Positions 1 to 5,699 of a DNA stretch of 7,830 nt are shown piece by piece. Under the pieces are notes generated by a model. It ran no database searches. It was not told where the DNA came from and saw nothing but the letters and a program-made list of their open reading frames with translations. The stretch spans positions 1-7,830 of the forward strand of contig JAKAZN010000067.1 in assembly GCA_021815835.1 (NCBI GenBank), given 5' to 3'. Numbering within the stretch: position 1 is the first letter of the stretch; each line of letters begins with the position of its first letter. Source of the DNA: Pseudomonadota bacterium. GTDB lineage: Bacteria > Pseudomonadota > Alphaproteobacteria > Acetobacterales > Acetobacteraceae. A program made the position numbers and the translations under genes.

Positions 1-68
1 CGCTGGTCCGCCTCGACCAGCACGTGATCGGCATCGAGGACCCGGACGCGGCCGAAGCCGCGGATTGA
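1..68 (+). CDS. C-terminal fragment of an unidentified protein
   Basis: An open frame enters from the left edge (first full codon at position 3) and ends at a TGA at 66-68. The 21 visible residues run from LVRLDQHV to AEAAD. The acidic, alanine-rich tail (EDPDAAEAAD) looks like an ordinary protein C-terminus. The fragment is too short to assign to a family. A perfect hairpin begins eight bases after the stop, which supports this being a real gene end. It could be the last gene of an upstream operon. Confidence 0.5.
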   Translation, partial: LVRLDQHVIGIEDPDAAEAAD

Positions 69-75
69 CCTTCGT

Positions 76-109
76 CATCCCTCCTCCCCGGCATCGGGGA
101 GGAGGGATG
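76..109 (+). terminator. Perfect 15-bp stem-loop after the upstream gene
   Basis: Positions 76-90 and 95-109 are exact reverse complements (15 bp) around a four-base GCAT loop. The hairpin starts eight bases after the stop codon at 66-68. No T-run follows on either strand, so it is not a textbook intrinsic terminator. It may still act as a terminator, as a 3'-end RNA stabiliser, or as insulation between the upstream gene and the exporter operon. Confidence 0.55.
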
Positions 110-115
110 CAATCC

Positions 116-164
116 TGCCCCCCCTGGGCCCCCCCCTGGGCCCCCCCCTGGGCCCCCCCCTTGG
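116..164. repeat. 12-bp tandem repeat TGGGCCCCCCCC with flanking partial copies
   Basis: Three exact head-to-tail copies of TGGG followed by eight C occupy 125-136, 137-148 and 149-160. A degenerate copy (TG plus seven C) precedes them at 116-124 and a partial one (TTGG) follows at 161-164. Each exact unit carries a GGGCCC palindrome. The minus strand therefore has four G-runs of 7, 8, 8 and 8, separated by short CCCA or CCCA-like loops, which suits G-quadruplex formation. The array ends 31 bases before the ABC ATPase start, so it occupies the expected promoter/5' leader region of that operon. Confidence 0.85.
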
Positions 165-195
165 CCGAACCCCCGGCCGGCTGCATATCCGGGGC

Positions 196-945
196 ATGAA
201 CGCCATCGACGTCGCCGGCCTGACCAAGCGCTATGGCTCCATCCTGGCGGTGGACGGGCTTGCGTTCTCGGTCCCCATGGGCGCCACGCTTGGCCTGCTG
301 GGCGGCAACGGCGCCGGGAAGACCACCACCATCGCCATGCTGCTCGGCCTGCTGATCCCGACCGCGGGGAGCATTCAGGTGCTCGGCCACGACATGGCCA
401 GCGACCGCTTCGCCGCGCTGCAACGGATGAATTTCTCCTCCCCCTATGTCTCGCTGCCGGCGCGCCTCACGGTCGCCGAGAATCTCCGCATCTACGGCCA
501 TCTCTACGACGTGCCGCGGCTGGAACACCGGATCGGCGCGCTCGCCGCCGAGCTCGACCTGACCGAGCTGCTGGGCCGCCCGGCCGGCCAGCTCTCGGCC
601 GGGCAGAAGACCCGCGTCGCGCTCGCCAAGGCGCTCATCAACCGTCCGGAGGTGCTGCTGCTCGACGAGCCCACCGCCAGCCTCGATCCCGATACCGGGG
701 ACTGGGTCCGCACCTGGCTCGAGCGCTACCGGGCCGAGAGCGGCTGTACCATCCTTCTGGCCTCGCACAACATGGCCGAGGTGGAACGGCTCTGCGACGA
801 CGTGCTGATGCTGAAGCAGGGACGGATCGTCGATCGCGGCAGCCCCACGGCGCTGCTTGGTCGTTACGGGCGCGATGATCTGGAGGAGGTGTTCCTGGAT
901 ATCGCGCGCGACCGGCGCGCCGCGCGGGCGGAGGCGGCCACATGA
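196..945 (+). CDS. ABC-2 type exporter, ATP-binding subunit
   Basis: This is the cytoplasmic ATPase (249 aa) that drives the membrane permease encoded immediately downstream; together they should form an exporter of unknown substrate. Visible motifs in order: Walker A GGNGAGKT (residues 36-43), signature LSAGQ (133-137), Walker B VLLLDE (153-158) with catalytic Glu158, D-loop SLD (162-164) and H-loop His191 in ASHNMAEVE. The usual Q-loop glutamine is not evident: the segment after Walker A reads MNFSSPYVSLP (78-88), with Ser/Pro where Gln is expected. The length is normal for a stand-alone ATPase of the drug/polysaccharide/Nod-factor exporter superfamily. ATG at 196 puts the first beta strand at the proper N-terminus; its Shine-Dalgarno is weak (only CCGGGG nearby). 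The stop overlaps the permease start as ATGA. Confidence 0.95.
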   Translation: MNAIDVAGLTKRYGSILAVDGLAFSVPMGATLGLLGGNGAGKTTTIAMLLGLLIPTAGSIQVLGHDMASDRFAALQRMNFSSPYVSLPARLTVAENLRIYGHLYDVPRLEHRIGALAAELDLTELLGRPAGQLSAGQKTRVALAKALINRPEVLLLDEPTASLDPDTGDWVRTWLERYRAESGCTILLASHNMAEVERLCDDVLMLKQGRIVDRGSPTALLGRYGRDDLEEVFLDIARDRRAARAEAAT

Positions 946-1763
946 AGCCCGCGTTCCGCCGCGTCTGGGGGCTGCTCTATCGCCATCTCGCGCTGTATCG
1001 CCGCTCCTGGCCGCGGCTGCTGGAGCTCGCCTACTGGCCGGTGCTGCAGATGTGCATCTGGGGCTTCACCGCGCGCTTCCTGGCCCAGCGCATCGCCGCG
1101 GCGCCGGGCGGCAGCATCCACGCCGCCGCCCTGGCCGGGGCGGCGCTGCTCGGCGGCGTGCTGCTGTGGGAGGTGGCGTTGCGCAGCCAGATGGGCGTGG
1201 CGATCGCCTTCATGGAGGAAATCTGGTCGCGCAATCTCGGCCATGTCTTCGTCTCGCCGCTGCGCCCGTGGGAGCTGGTGGGCGCGCTGCTCGGCGTCTC
1301 GCTCGCGCGGATGCTGGCGGGCGTGCTGCCGGCGATCGGGGTGGCGTATCTGCTGTACGCCTTCAACCTGTTCGCGCTGGGGCCGGTGGTGGTGCTGTTC
1401 TTCGCCAATCTGATGATGATGGGCTGGGCGGTGGCGCTCGGCGTGATCTCGCTGATCCTGCGCCATGGCGCGGGGGCAGAGGCGCTGGCCTGGTCGGTGC
1501 TGTTCGGCCTGACCCCGTTCGCCGCCGTGTTCTATCCGGTCGCGGTGCTGCCGGCGCCGATGCGGGCGCTGGCCTTCATGGTGCCGGCCTCGCATGTCTT
1601 CGAGGGGATGCGCGCCGCGCTGATCTCGGGCGTGACGCGCTGGGACCAGCTGGGCCTGGCGTTCGGGCTGAACCTGGTCTGGATCGCGGCCGCCACGGCG
1701 CTGTTCGCGTACCAGTTCCGCGAGGCGCGCCGGCGCGGCGCGCTGCTGGGAATCGGGGAATAG
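942..1763 (+). CDS. ABC-2 type exporter, membrane permease subunit
   Basis: This 273-aa integral inner-membrane protein forms the transport channel partner of the preceding ATPase. It has about six hydrophobic segments (roughly residues 27-48, 62-82, 112-134, 136-158, 160-177 and 183-205, with a last one near 240-257). It carries the C-terminal ABC-2 block: FYPVAVLP (197-204), then a Pro and a His-Val-Phe-Glu-Gly-Met-Arg stretch (215-224). The N-terminus is short and basic, consistent with a cytoplasmic start. The start ATG overlaps the ATPase stop (ATGA at 942-945), with GGAGG at 930-934 seven bases upstream, so the two subunits are translationally coupled. The substrate cannot be read from sequence. 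It ends in a convergent arrangement with the dehydratase gene on the other strand, 43 bases away. Confidence 0.93.
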   Translation: MKPAFRRVWGLLYRHLALYRRSWPRLLELAYWPVLQMCIWGFTARFLAQRIAAAPGGSIHAAALAGAALLGGVLLWEVALRSQMGVAIAFMEEIWSRNLGHVFVSPLRPWELVGALLGVSLARMLAGVLPAIGVAYLLYAFNLFALGPVVVLFFANLMMMGWAVALGVISLILRHGAGAEALAWSVLFGLTPFAAVFYPVAVLPAPMRALAFMVPASHVFEGMRAALISGVTRWDQLGLAFGLNLVWIAAATALFAYQFREARRRGALLGIGE

Positions 1764-1770
1764 CCAGGGG

Positions 1771-1799
1771 AAAAAGGCGGAACCGGCCCGGCTCCGCCT
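1771..1799 (-). terminator. Intrinsic terminator of the dehydratase operon
   Basis: On the minus strand, AGGCGGA (1799-1793) pairs with TCCGCCT (1781-1775). A few further C-G pairs extend the stem above a mismatch, and it is followed directly by TTTTT (the A-run at 1771-1775 on the plus strand). This is the classical stem plus U-tract arrangement, eight bases beyond the TAA stop at 1807-1809. In the plus direction the hairpin lies after the permease stop but lacks a good T-run, so it is oriented mainly for the minus-strand operon. Confidence 0.75.
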
Positions 1800-1806
1800 G
1801 TTGCCG

Positions 1807-2217
1807 TTACGGATCGATTCGGGCCTCGGCGCTGCCGCGCACCACTTCCTTCCCGTCCTGGTTCGTGGTCACCACATCGAGCGACACGATCCCGTCGCCG
1901 ATCGCGGTGACGGTCGCGGTGGAGGTCAGGGTGTCGCCCGGCCAGACCTGGTTGGTGAAGCGCACGCCGAATTTCGTGAGCCTGCCGTCGCCCACATAGT
2001 TCGTGAGCATCTTGCCGGTCAGCCCCATCGTCAGCATCCCGTGCGCGAACACGCTGGGGTAGCCGGCGGATTTGGTGGTGTAGATTTCGTCGGTGTGGAT
2101 CGGGTTGTAATCGCCCGACGCGCCCGCATATTGCACGATCTGCGTGCGCGGAAGGTTATCCACCACCGTCTCGCTGTGGGTATCGCCGATCTTCAACCGG
2201 CTGGCATGAAGCGCCAT
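1807..2217 (-). CDS. MaoC-like hot-dog dehydratase, catalytic subunit (HadB-like)
   Basis: This predicted (R)-specific enoyl/3-hydroxyacyl thioester hydratase-dehydratase has 136 aa, a typical length for a single hot-dog domain. The hydratase-2 motif is intact: GASGDYNPIH at residues 32-41 gives the catalytic pair Asp36 and His41, followed by FAHGMLTMGL (57-66), the conserved helix that lines the acyl site. The family interconverts 3-hydroxyacyl and trans-2-enoyl thioesters (CoA or ACP) in the cytoplasm. It lies 12 bases downstream of a second hot-dog gene that lacks the His, so the two probably form a heterodimer with this subunit catalytic. The start is supported by AAAGGA about seven bases upstream of the ATG. 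The substrate is not determinable. A general MaoC-domain protein of unknown role is the alternative. Confidence 0.88.
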   Translation of the reverse strand: MALHASRLKIGDTHSETVVDNLPRTQIVQYAGASGDYNPIHTDEIYTTKSAGYPSVFAHGMLTMGLTGKMLTNYVGDGRLTKFGVRFTNQVWPGDTLTSTATVTAIGDGIVSLDVVTTNQDGKEVVRGSAEARIDP

Positions 2218-2229
2218 GGGAGTTTCCTT

Positions 2230-2709
2230 TCAGCCCTGATCGACGGGACGTTCGGTGGTCACGCCGACGCCGCGCGCGATCAGCACCAGCGCGCCGGTCT
2301 GGTCGCGGTATTCGGCGATGCGCTCGCGGAAGGTCAGCTTGCCGGCGCGTTTGCTTTCCTTCTCCCAGGTCTTGCCGGGCTTGATTTCGACCGTCAGCAC
2401 ATCGCCCGGGCGCAACGGGCGGAGATATTCGAAATGCTGCTCGGCGTGCAGCCCGCCGGCGGACGGCGCCTGCTCCACCCCCGACGGCGTCTTGCCGGAG
2501 CCGAACCAGGCCTGGCCGGACTTGGGACGCAGATGATAGTCAGGGTCGAACTGCGCCACGGCCTGGCCGAAGGTCGGGGGCGCGATGATCCCGCCGGCCT
2601 CGCCGCGCGCGGCTACTTGCGCGTCGTGATAGACCGGGTTGGTATCGCCGACGGCGCGCGCGAACATCATGATGTGCGAGGCCTCGACGGGGAAGGTGAT
2701 GGTGCCCAA
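2230..2709 (-). CDS. MaoC N-terminal-type hot-dog dehydratase subunit (HadA-like), TTG start
   Basis: This is a 159-aa single hot-dog domain of the type found at the N-terminus of MaoC/FAS1 dehydratase regions. Residues 16-28 read FARAVGDTNPVYH: Asp22 and the NP turn are kept, but the catalytic His position of the D-x-N-P-x-H motif is Tyr27. This matches the substrate-binding rather than the catalytic half in HadA/HadB-type heterodimers. Later blocks include APPTF (43-47) and RPLRPGDVL (97-105), both typical of the fold. No ATG is suitable. A TTG at 2707-2709 sits six bases after a strong GGAGG and begins exactly where homology-like sequence (GTITFPVEAS) begins, so I use it. It is the first gene of a two-gene operon, with the catalytic-type partner 12 bases downstream. 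Confidence 0.85.
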   Translation of the reverse strand: MGTITFPVEASHIMMFARAVGDTNPVYHDAQVAARGEAGGIIAPPTFGQAVAQFDPDYHLRPKSGQAWFGSGKTPSGVEQAPSAGGLHAEQHFEYLRPLRPGDVLTVEIKPGKTWEKESKRAGKLTFRERIAEYRDQTGALVLIARGVGVTTERPVDQG

Positions 2710-2715
2710 GATGTT

Positions 2716-2720
2716 CCTCC
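2716..2720 (-). promoter_or_regulatory. Shine-Dalgarno deciding a TTG start
   Basis: CCTCC on the plus strand is GGAGG on the minus strand, six bases before TTG at 2709-2707. No in-frame ATG or GTG is found close by, so this site fixes the start of the HadA-like gene at TTG. Confidence 0.75.
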
Positions 2721-2787
2721 GCTTATGGGTCGTGACGCGGGAAAGCCTAACAGCAAGCCCGGGACGCGGCCAGGGCGGGCGGCACCG

Positions 2788-3588
2788 ATGCGGCTGAGGC
2801 GGCCGGCGTCGCGGGGGCACGCGGAGGTGGCGGAGTGGGCGCCGCCGGTGACCGCCGGGGCCGACGCGCCGCTTGCGTTTCGACCCGCGCCGGGGTGGTT
2901 GCCGCCGGGACGGCGGGTGTACGCAATCGGGGACATCCACGGCTGCGCCGCGGCGCTGGCGGCGGTGCTCGCGCGCATCCGCGCGGATCTGGCGGCGCGG
3001 CCGGCGGCGGCGGAATTGGTGCTGCTCGGCGATTATATCGATCATGGTCCGGATACTTCCGCCGTGCTGGACCTGCTGGCCGGACCGCCGCCGGTTTCCG
3101 GCACACGGCTGATCGCGCTGCGCGGCGATCACGAACACCGGCTGCTGCATGCGCTGGCCGGGGACGCGCCGGAAGCCACCGATTTCCTGGCCGAGGGCGG
3201 GGCGGCGAGCCTGGCGAGCTGGGGCATTCCGCCGGCAACGCCACCCGGCGCCTGGGCCGCGCGCCTGCCGCCGGCACATCTCGCGTTCCTGCGCGGGCTG
3301 CGCCTGTCGCATCGGGTCGGCGGGTACGTGTTCGTCCATGCCGGGCTGCGCCCTGGCGTGGCGCTGACGCGGCAGCTTCGCGCCGACGTGCTGACGATCC
3401 GTCAGCCATTTCTGTCCGAACCGGCATCGTTCGGCGCGGTGGTGGTGCATGGCCACAGCGTCGCCCCGGCACCGGCGATCGAGGCCGGGCGGATCGGCCT
3501 CGATACCGGCGCGGGGCTGGGCGGCGCGTTGAGCTGCGCGGTGCTGGAGGACGAGGCGATCGCGTTGTTCTCCGTCCCCGCCGCGTAG
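2788..3588 (+). CDS. Calcineurin-like metallophosphatase with altered active-site motifs
   Basis: This cytoplasmic phosphoesterase of the PPP-like bacterial metallophosphatase group has 266 aa from ATG 2788. The motif order is complete: GDIHG (48-52), GDYIDHG (81-87), GDHE (113-116), HAG (184-186), HGH (221-223) and a closing LDTGAG (238-243). Members remove phosphate from protein Ser/Thr/Tyr or from nucleotides such as diadenosine tetraphosphate; which of these applies cannot be seen. Two motif positions are unusual: the second block normally reads GDxxDRG but has His86, and the third normally reads GNHE but has Asp114. The frame is also open far upstream, but that part lies antisense to the dehydratase genes. 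ATG 2788 is the plausible start; GTG at 2827 or 2848 is possible. It stands alone between minus-strand operons and ends nine bases from the convergent LLM gene. Confidence 0.85.
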   Translation: MRLRRPASRGHAEVAEWAPPVTAGADAPLAFRPAPGWLPPGRRVYAIGDIHGCAAALAAVLARIRADLAARPAAAELVLLGDYIDHGPDTSAVLDLLAGPPPVSGTRLIALRGDHEHRLLHALAGDAPEATDFLAEGGAASLASWGIPPATPPGAWAARLPPAHLAFLRGLRLSHRVGGYVFVHAGLRPGVALTRQLRADVLTIRQPFLSEPASFGAVVVHGHSVAPAPAIEAGRIGLDTGAGLGGALSCAVLEDEAIALFSVPAA

Positions 3589-3597
3589 CAGAGTGCG

Positions 3598-4638
3598 CTA
3601 CAGCACCGCTTCGGCCACCACGCGCATCGCCTCCCGCGATGCGCCGGCCAGCACCATGGTGCCGACATGGCCGGACTTGGCCGCGTCCCGCCATGCCGCA
3701 AGCCGGTCGCGGATGCGTTCGGCGGGACCCACCAGGGAAATCTCGTCGATCAGCGCGTCCGGCACCGCGGCGGCGGCTTCGTCTTTCTTCCCGTCCAGAT
3801 ACAGGTCCTGGATTTTCCGCGCCGCGTCCGGATAGCCGAGCTTGATCGCCACGTCGTTGTAGAAATTCTTCGTCCGCGCGCCCATGCCGCCGATATAGAG
3901 CGCAAGCTCCCCCCGCACCGCGTCCCGACAGGCCGCCACGTCCGGTCCCATGCGCGTGCGCACATAGGGCGCCACGTCGAAACCCGAGAGATCGGCCGGC
4001 CGTCCCGCCTTGCGCCGCCCCTCGATCAGCGGGTCGGAAACGATCCCGGGCCGCTCCGGCGAATAGAAGATCGGCAGGGTGCCGTCCGCCACTTCGCCGG
4101 CCGTGCGCAGGCCCGCCGGCGTGATGGAGGCGGTATAGACCGGCAACGAGGGATCGCCATGGATGATGGAGCGCAACGGCTTGCCCAGGCCCGTCGCGTC
4201 CGCGCCGGCGTACGGAATGACGTATTCCTCGCCGGAGAACGCCAACGGCCGTTCGCGCGCCAGGATCTGGCGCACGACGGCGATATATTCGCGCGTGCGC
4301 GTCATCGGCTTGCCGAATCGCACGCCGTGCCAGCCCTCCACCACCTGCGGGCCGGACATGCCGATTCCGAACAGGAAGCGGTTGCCGGACAGCGCCTGCA
4401 AGGTCATCGCCGTCATTGCCGCGCAGGCCGGCGTGCGCGCGGGGATCTGCATGATCCCGGTGCCCGCCTTGATCCGGGTGGTTTGCGCCAGCACCCAGGC
4501 GATCGGAGAAATGGCATCGGTGGAATAGGATTCCCCTGCCCAGACCTGGGAAAACCCTAGCCGCTCCGCCTCCAGCACCGTCTCCATGTCCGGGCGCGGC
4601 GCGGGGCCGGCCATCTTCAACGTGATCCCGAGTTGCAT
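3598..4638 (-). CDS. LLM-class oxidoreductase, candidate F420-dependent (Rv3520c-like)
   Basis: This flavin/deazaflavin-dependent oxidoreductase of the bacterial-luciferase TIM-barrel superfamily has 346 aa, full length for the subgroup. Visible hallmarks: MQLGITL first strand (1-7), EAERLGFSQVWAGES (23-37), TTRIKAGTGIMQIPARTP (53-70), a barrel strand around GNRFLFGIGMSGP (85-97) and REYIAVVRQIL (116-126). The C-terminal half has LVGPAERIRDRLA (302-314), a common feature of these enzymes. Members move hydride between FMN or F420 and an organic substrate; F420 is inferred here from the FO synthase gene 2 kb away. It is second in a minus-strand operon, 13 bases after the preceding LLM gene. A GAGGGG ribosome site overlaps that gene's TGA stop, suggesting translational coupling. 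It is clearly more distant from the other two LLM proteins than they are from each other. The substrate is unknown. Confidence 0.9.
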   Translation of the reverse strand: MQLGITLKMAGPAPRPDMETVLEAERLGFSQVWAGESYSTDAISPIAWVLAQTTRIKAGTGIMQIPARTPACAAMTAMTLQALSGNRFLFGIGMSGPQVVEGWHGVRFGKPMTRTREYIAVVRQILARERPLAFSGEEYVIPYAGADATGLGKPLRSIIHGDPSLPVYTASITPAGLRTAGEVADGTLPIFYSPERPGIVSDPLIEGRRKAGRPADLSGFDVAPYVRTRMGPDVAACRDAVRGELALYIGGMGARTKNFYNDVAIKLGYPDAARKIQDLYLDGKKDEAAAAVPDALIDEISLVGPAERIRDRLAAWRDAAKSGHVGTMVLAGASREAMRVVAEAVL

Positions 4639-4651
4639 GTCCTGTTTCCCC

Positions 4652-5602
4652 TCAGACCCGCGCCATGACCTCGTCGCGGAAGCGACGCATGTTATCGAGG
4701 GTGGCGGCCAAGGTCGGGCCGAACAGGCCGAAATCGACCGAGGTCACGCCGACATCGCCCAGCGCCTTGATGTCGCCCGCGAAATCCGTCGCCCCGCCGG
4801 TGAACAGCTTGCGTTCGCCGTCGACCATTCCTTTCGGTTGCGCTTCCGGATTGGACGACACGCGATAGGCCAGACCGACGGCGGCGGGATTCCGTCCCGC
4901 CTTCTCGGTCAGCGCACGCAGCCGGGCGATCCCGGCCTTGTAGCGGGTGAGCGTGTCCATCGGATGCGCCGGATTGGTGCCGATCGGATACCACGCATCG
5001 GCATAGGCGGCGGTGCGTCGCAGCGCCGGGCCGCTTTCGCCGCCGACCCAGATGGGGATCGGCTGCTGCACCGGCCTCGGCTGGAACACCACGTTTGAGA
5101 AGCTTACGTATTTGCCGTGGAACTCGGGGTCCGGATTGGTCCACAACTCGCGGCAGGCCATCATCGTCTCGTCGGTCACCGCGCCGCGCTCAGCGAAGGG
5201 CGGCGTGCCGACGGCGGCGAATTCCTCCGCCATCCAGCCGGCGCCGATGCCCAGCGTGAGACGGCCCTTCGACAGCACATCGAGCGTGGCAAGCAGCTTC
5301 GCGGTCAGCACCGGCGGGCGATGCGGCACCACCATCACCGAGGTGACGATCCGCAATTTCGAGGTCTTCGCCGCGATGAACATCGCCGTCATCAGCTGTT
5401 CGTGCCGGTCGACGCGCGCGCCGGACGGAAATTCGCCGCTGTCGGTATAGGGATAGCGCGAGCCGATATCGGTCGGGATGATGAGATGATCGCTCACCGT
5501 GACATAGGAGAAACCCAGCATCTCGGCCTCGGTCGCGATGCGGGCGATGGTGTCGGGATCCGTGAGCGCCCCGCTGGTGGGCGCGCTGCAACCGATCTGC
5601 AT
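4652..5602 (-). CDS. LLM-class oxidoreductase, candidate F420-dependent (Rv2161c-like), minus-strand paralogue
   Basis: This 316-aa TIM-barrel oxidoreductase of the luciferase-like superfamily has RYPYT (49-53), VVPHRPP (91-97), AKLLATLDVLSKGRL (101-115), GIGAGWMAEEF (118-128), ERGAVTDE (138-145) and PIPIWVGGES (181-190), followed by LRRTA (194-198). These blocks characterise the subgroup of actinobacterial F420-linked LLM proteins. The start is ATG at 5602 rather than the in-frame TTG at 5617, because GGGAGGAA (5615-5608) overlaps the longer version's first codons and is seven bases from ATG 5602. It leads the minus-strand operon with the 346-aa LLM gene. It diverges from a paralogue of almost identical length and motif positions, so the two look like products of duplication. 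F420 use is inferred from context; FMN is the alternative. Confidence 0.92.
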   Translation of the reverse strand: MQIGCSAPTSGALTDPDTIARIATEAEMLGFSYVTVSDHLIIPTDIGSRYPYTDSGEFPSGARVDRHEQLMTAMFIAAKTSKLRIVTSVMVVPHRPPVLTAKLLATLDVLSKGRLTLGIGAGWMAEEFAAVGTPPFAERGAVTDETMMACRELWTNPDPEFHGKYVSFSNVVFQPRPVQQPIPIWVGGESGPALRRTAAYADAWYPIGTNPAHPMDTLTRYKAGIARLRALTEKAGRNPAAVGLAYRVSSNPEAQPKGMVDGERKLFTGGATDFAGDIKALGDVGVTSVDFGLFGPTLAATLDNMRRFRDEVMARV

Positions 5603-5699
5603 TTGTGTTCCTCCCAAAGGGATAAGCGTCGGGGATTTGCGTCGGGGGCGACGTTACCACAGGATGGCCGCCGCACCATGACGGGGGGAGGAGCCTCAG
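5603..5699. promoter_or_regulatory. Shared 97-bp divergent control region with repeats
   Basis: This gap separates the divergent starts of the two LLM paralogues, so it must carry promoters for both operons. It contains an exact 9-bp direct repeat GCGTCGGGG at 5626-5634 and 5639-5647 (13-bp period). It also has a 5-bp inverted repeat CGTCG/CGACG at 5640-5644 and 5649-5653, overlapping the second copy. These could be operator half-sites for a local regulator. I could not identify convincing -35/-10 hexamers. Both ends carry strong ribosome sites. Confidence 0.45.
5687..5693 (+). promoter_or_regulatory. Shine-Dalgarno deciding a GTG start
   Basis: GGAGGAG at 5687-5693 lies six bases before GTG 5700-5702. 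It fixes the start of the plus-strand LLM gene at a GTG codon and gives a protein whose N-terminus lines up with its divergent paralogue. Confidence 0.8.

Noticed and set aside
857..1999. 380-codon plus-strand frame overlapping the ABC permease
   Set aside because: Low-complexity Arg/Ala/Gly translation; the permease in the other frame has membrane segments and the ABC-2 motif and is coupled to the ATPase.
1801..2787. Long plus-strand open frame running in phase into the metallophosphatase
   Set aside because: It lies wholly antisense to the two dehydratase genes, which have clear motifs, and has no recognisable domain; GC-rich third positions commonly open the opposite strand. The phosphatase homology begins only after 2788.
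3667..4560. Plus-strand 297-codon frame antisense to the 346-aa LLM gene
   Set aside because: Composition rich in Arg, His and Gly, no domain, no ribosome site; explained by the codon bias of the true minus-strand gene.
5637..5665. Possible -35/-10 pair TTGCGT - 17 bp - CAGGAT for the plus-strand LLM operon
   Set aside because: Only three of six positions of the -10 fit the consensus, and similar matches are expected by chance in a region this size.
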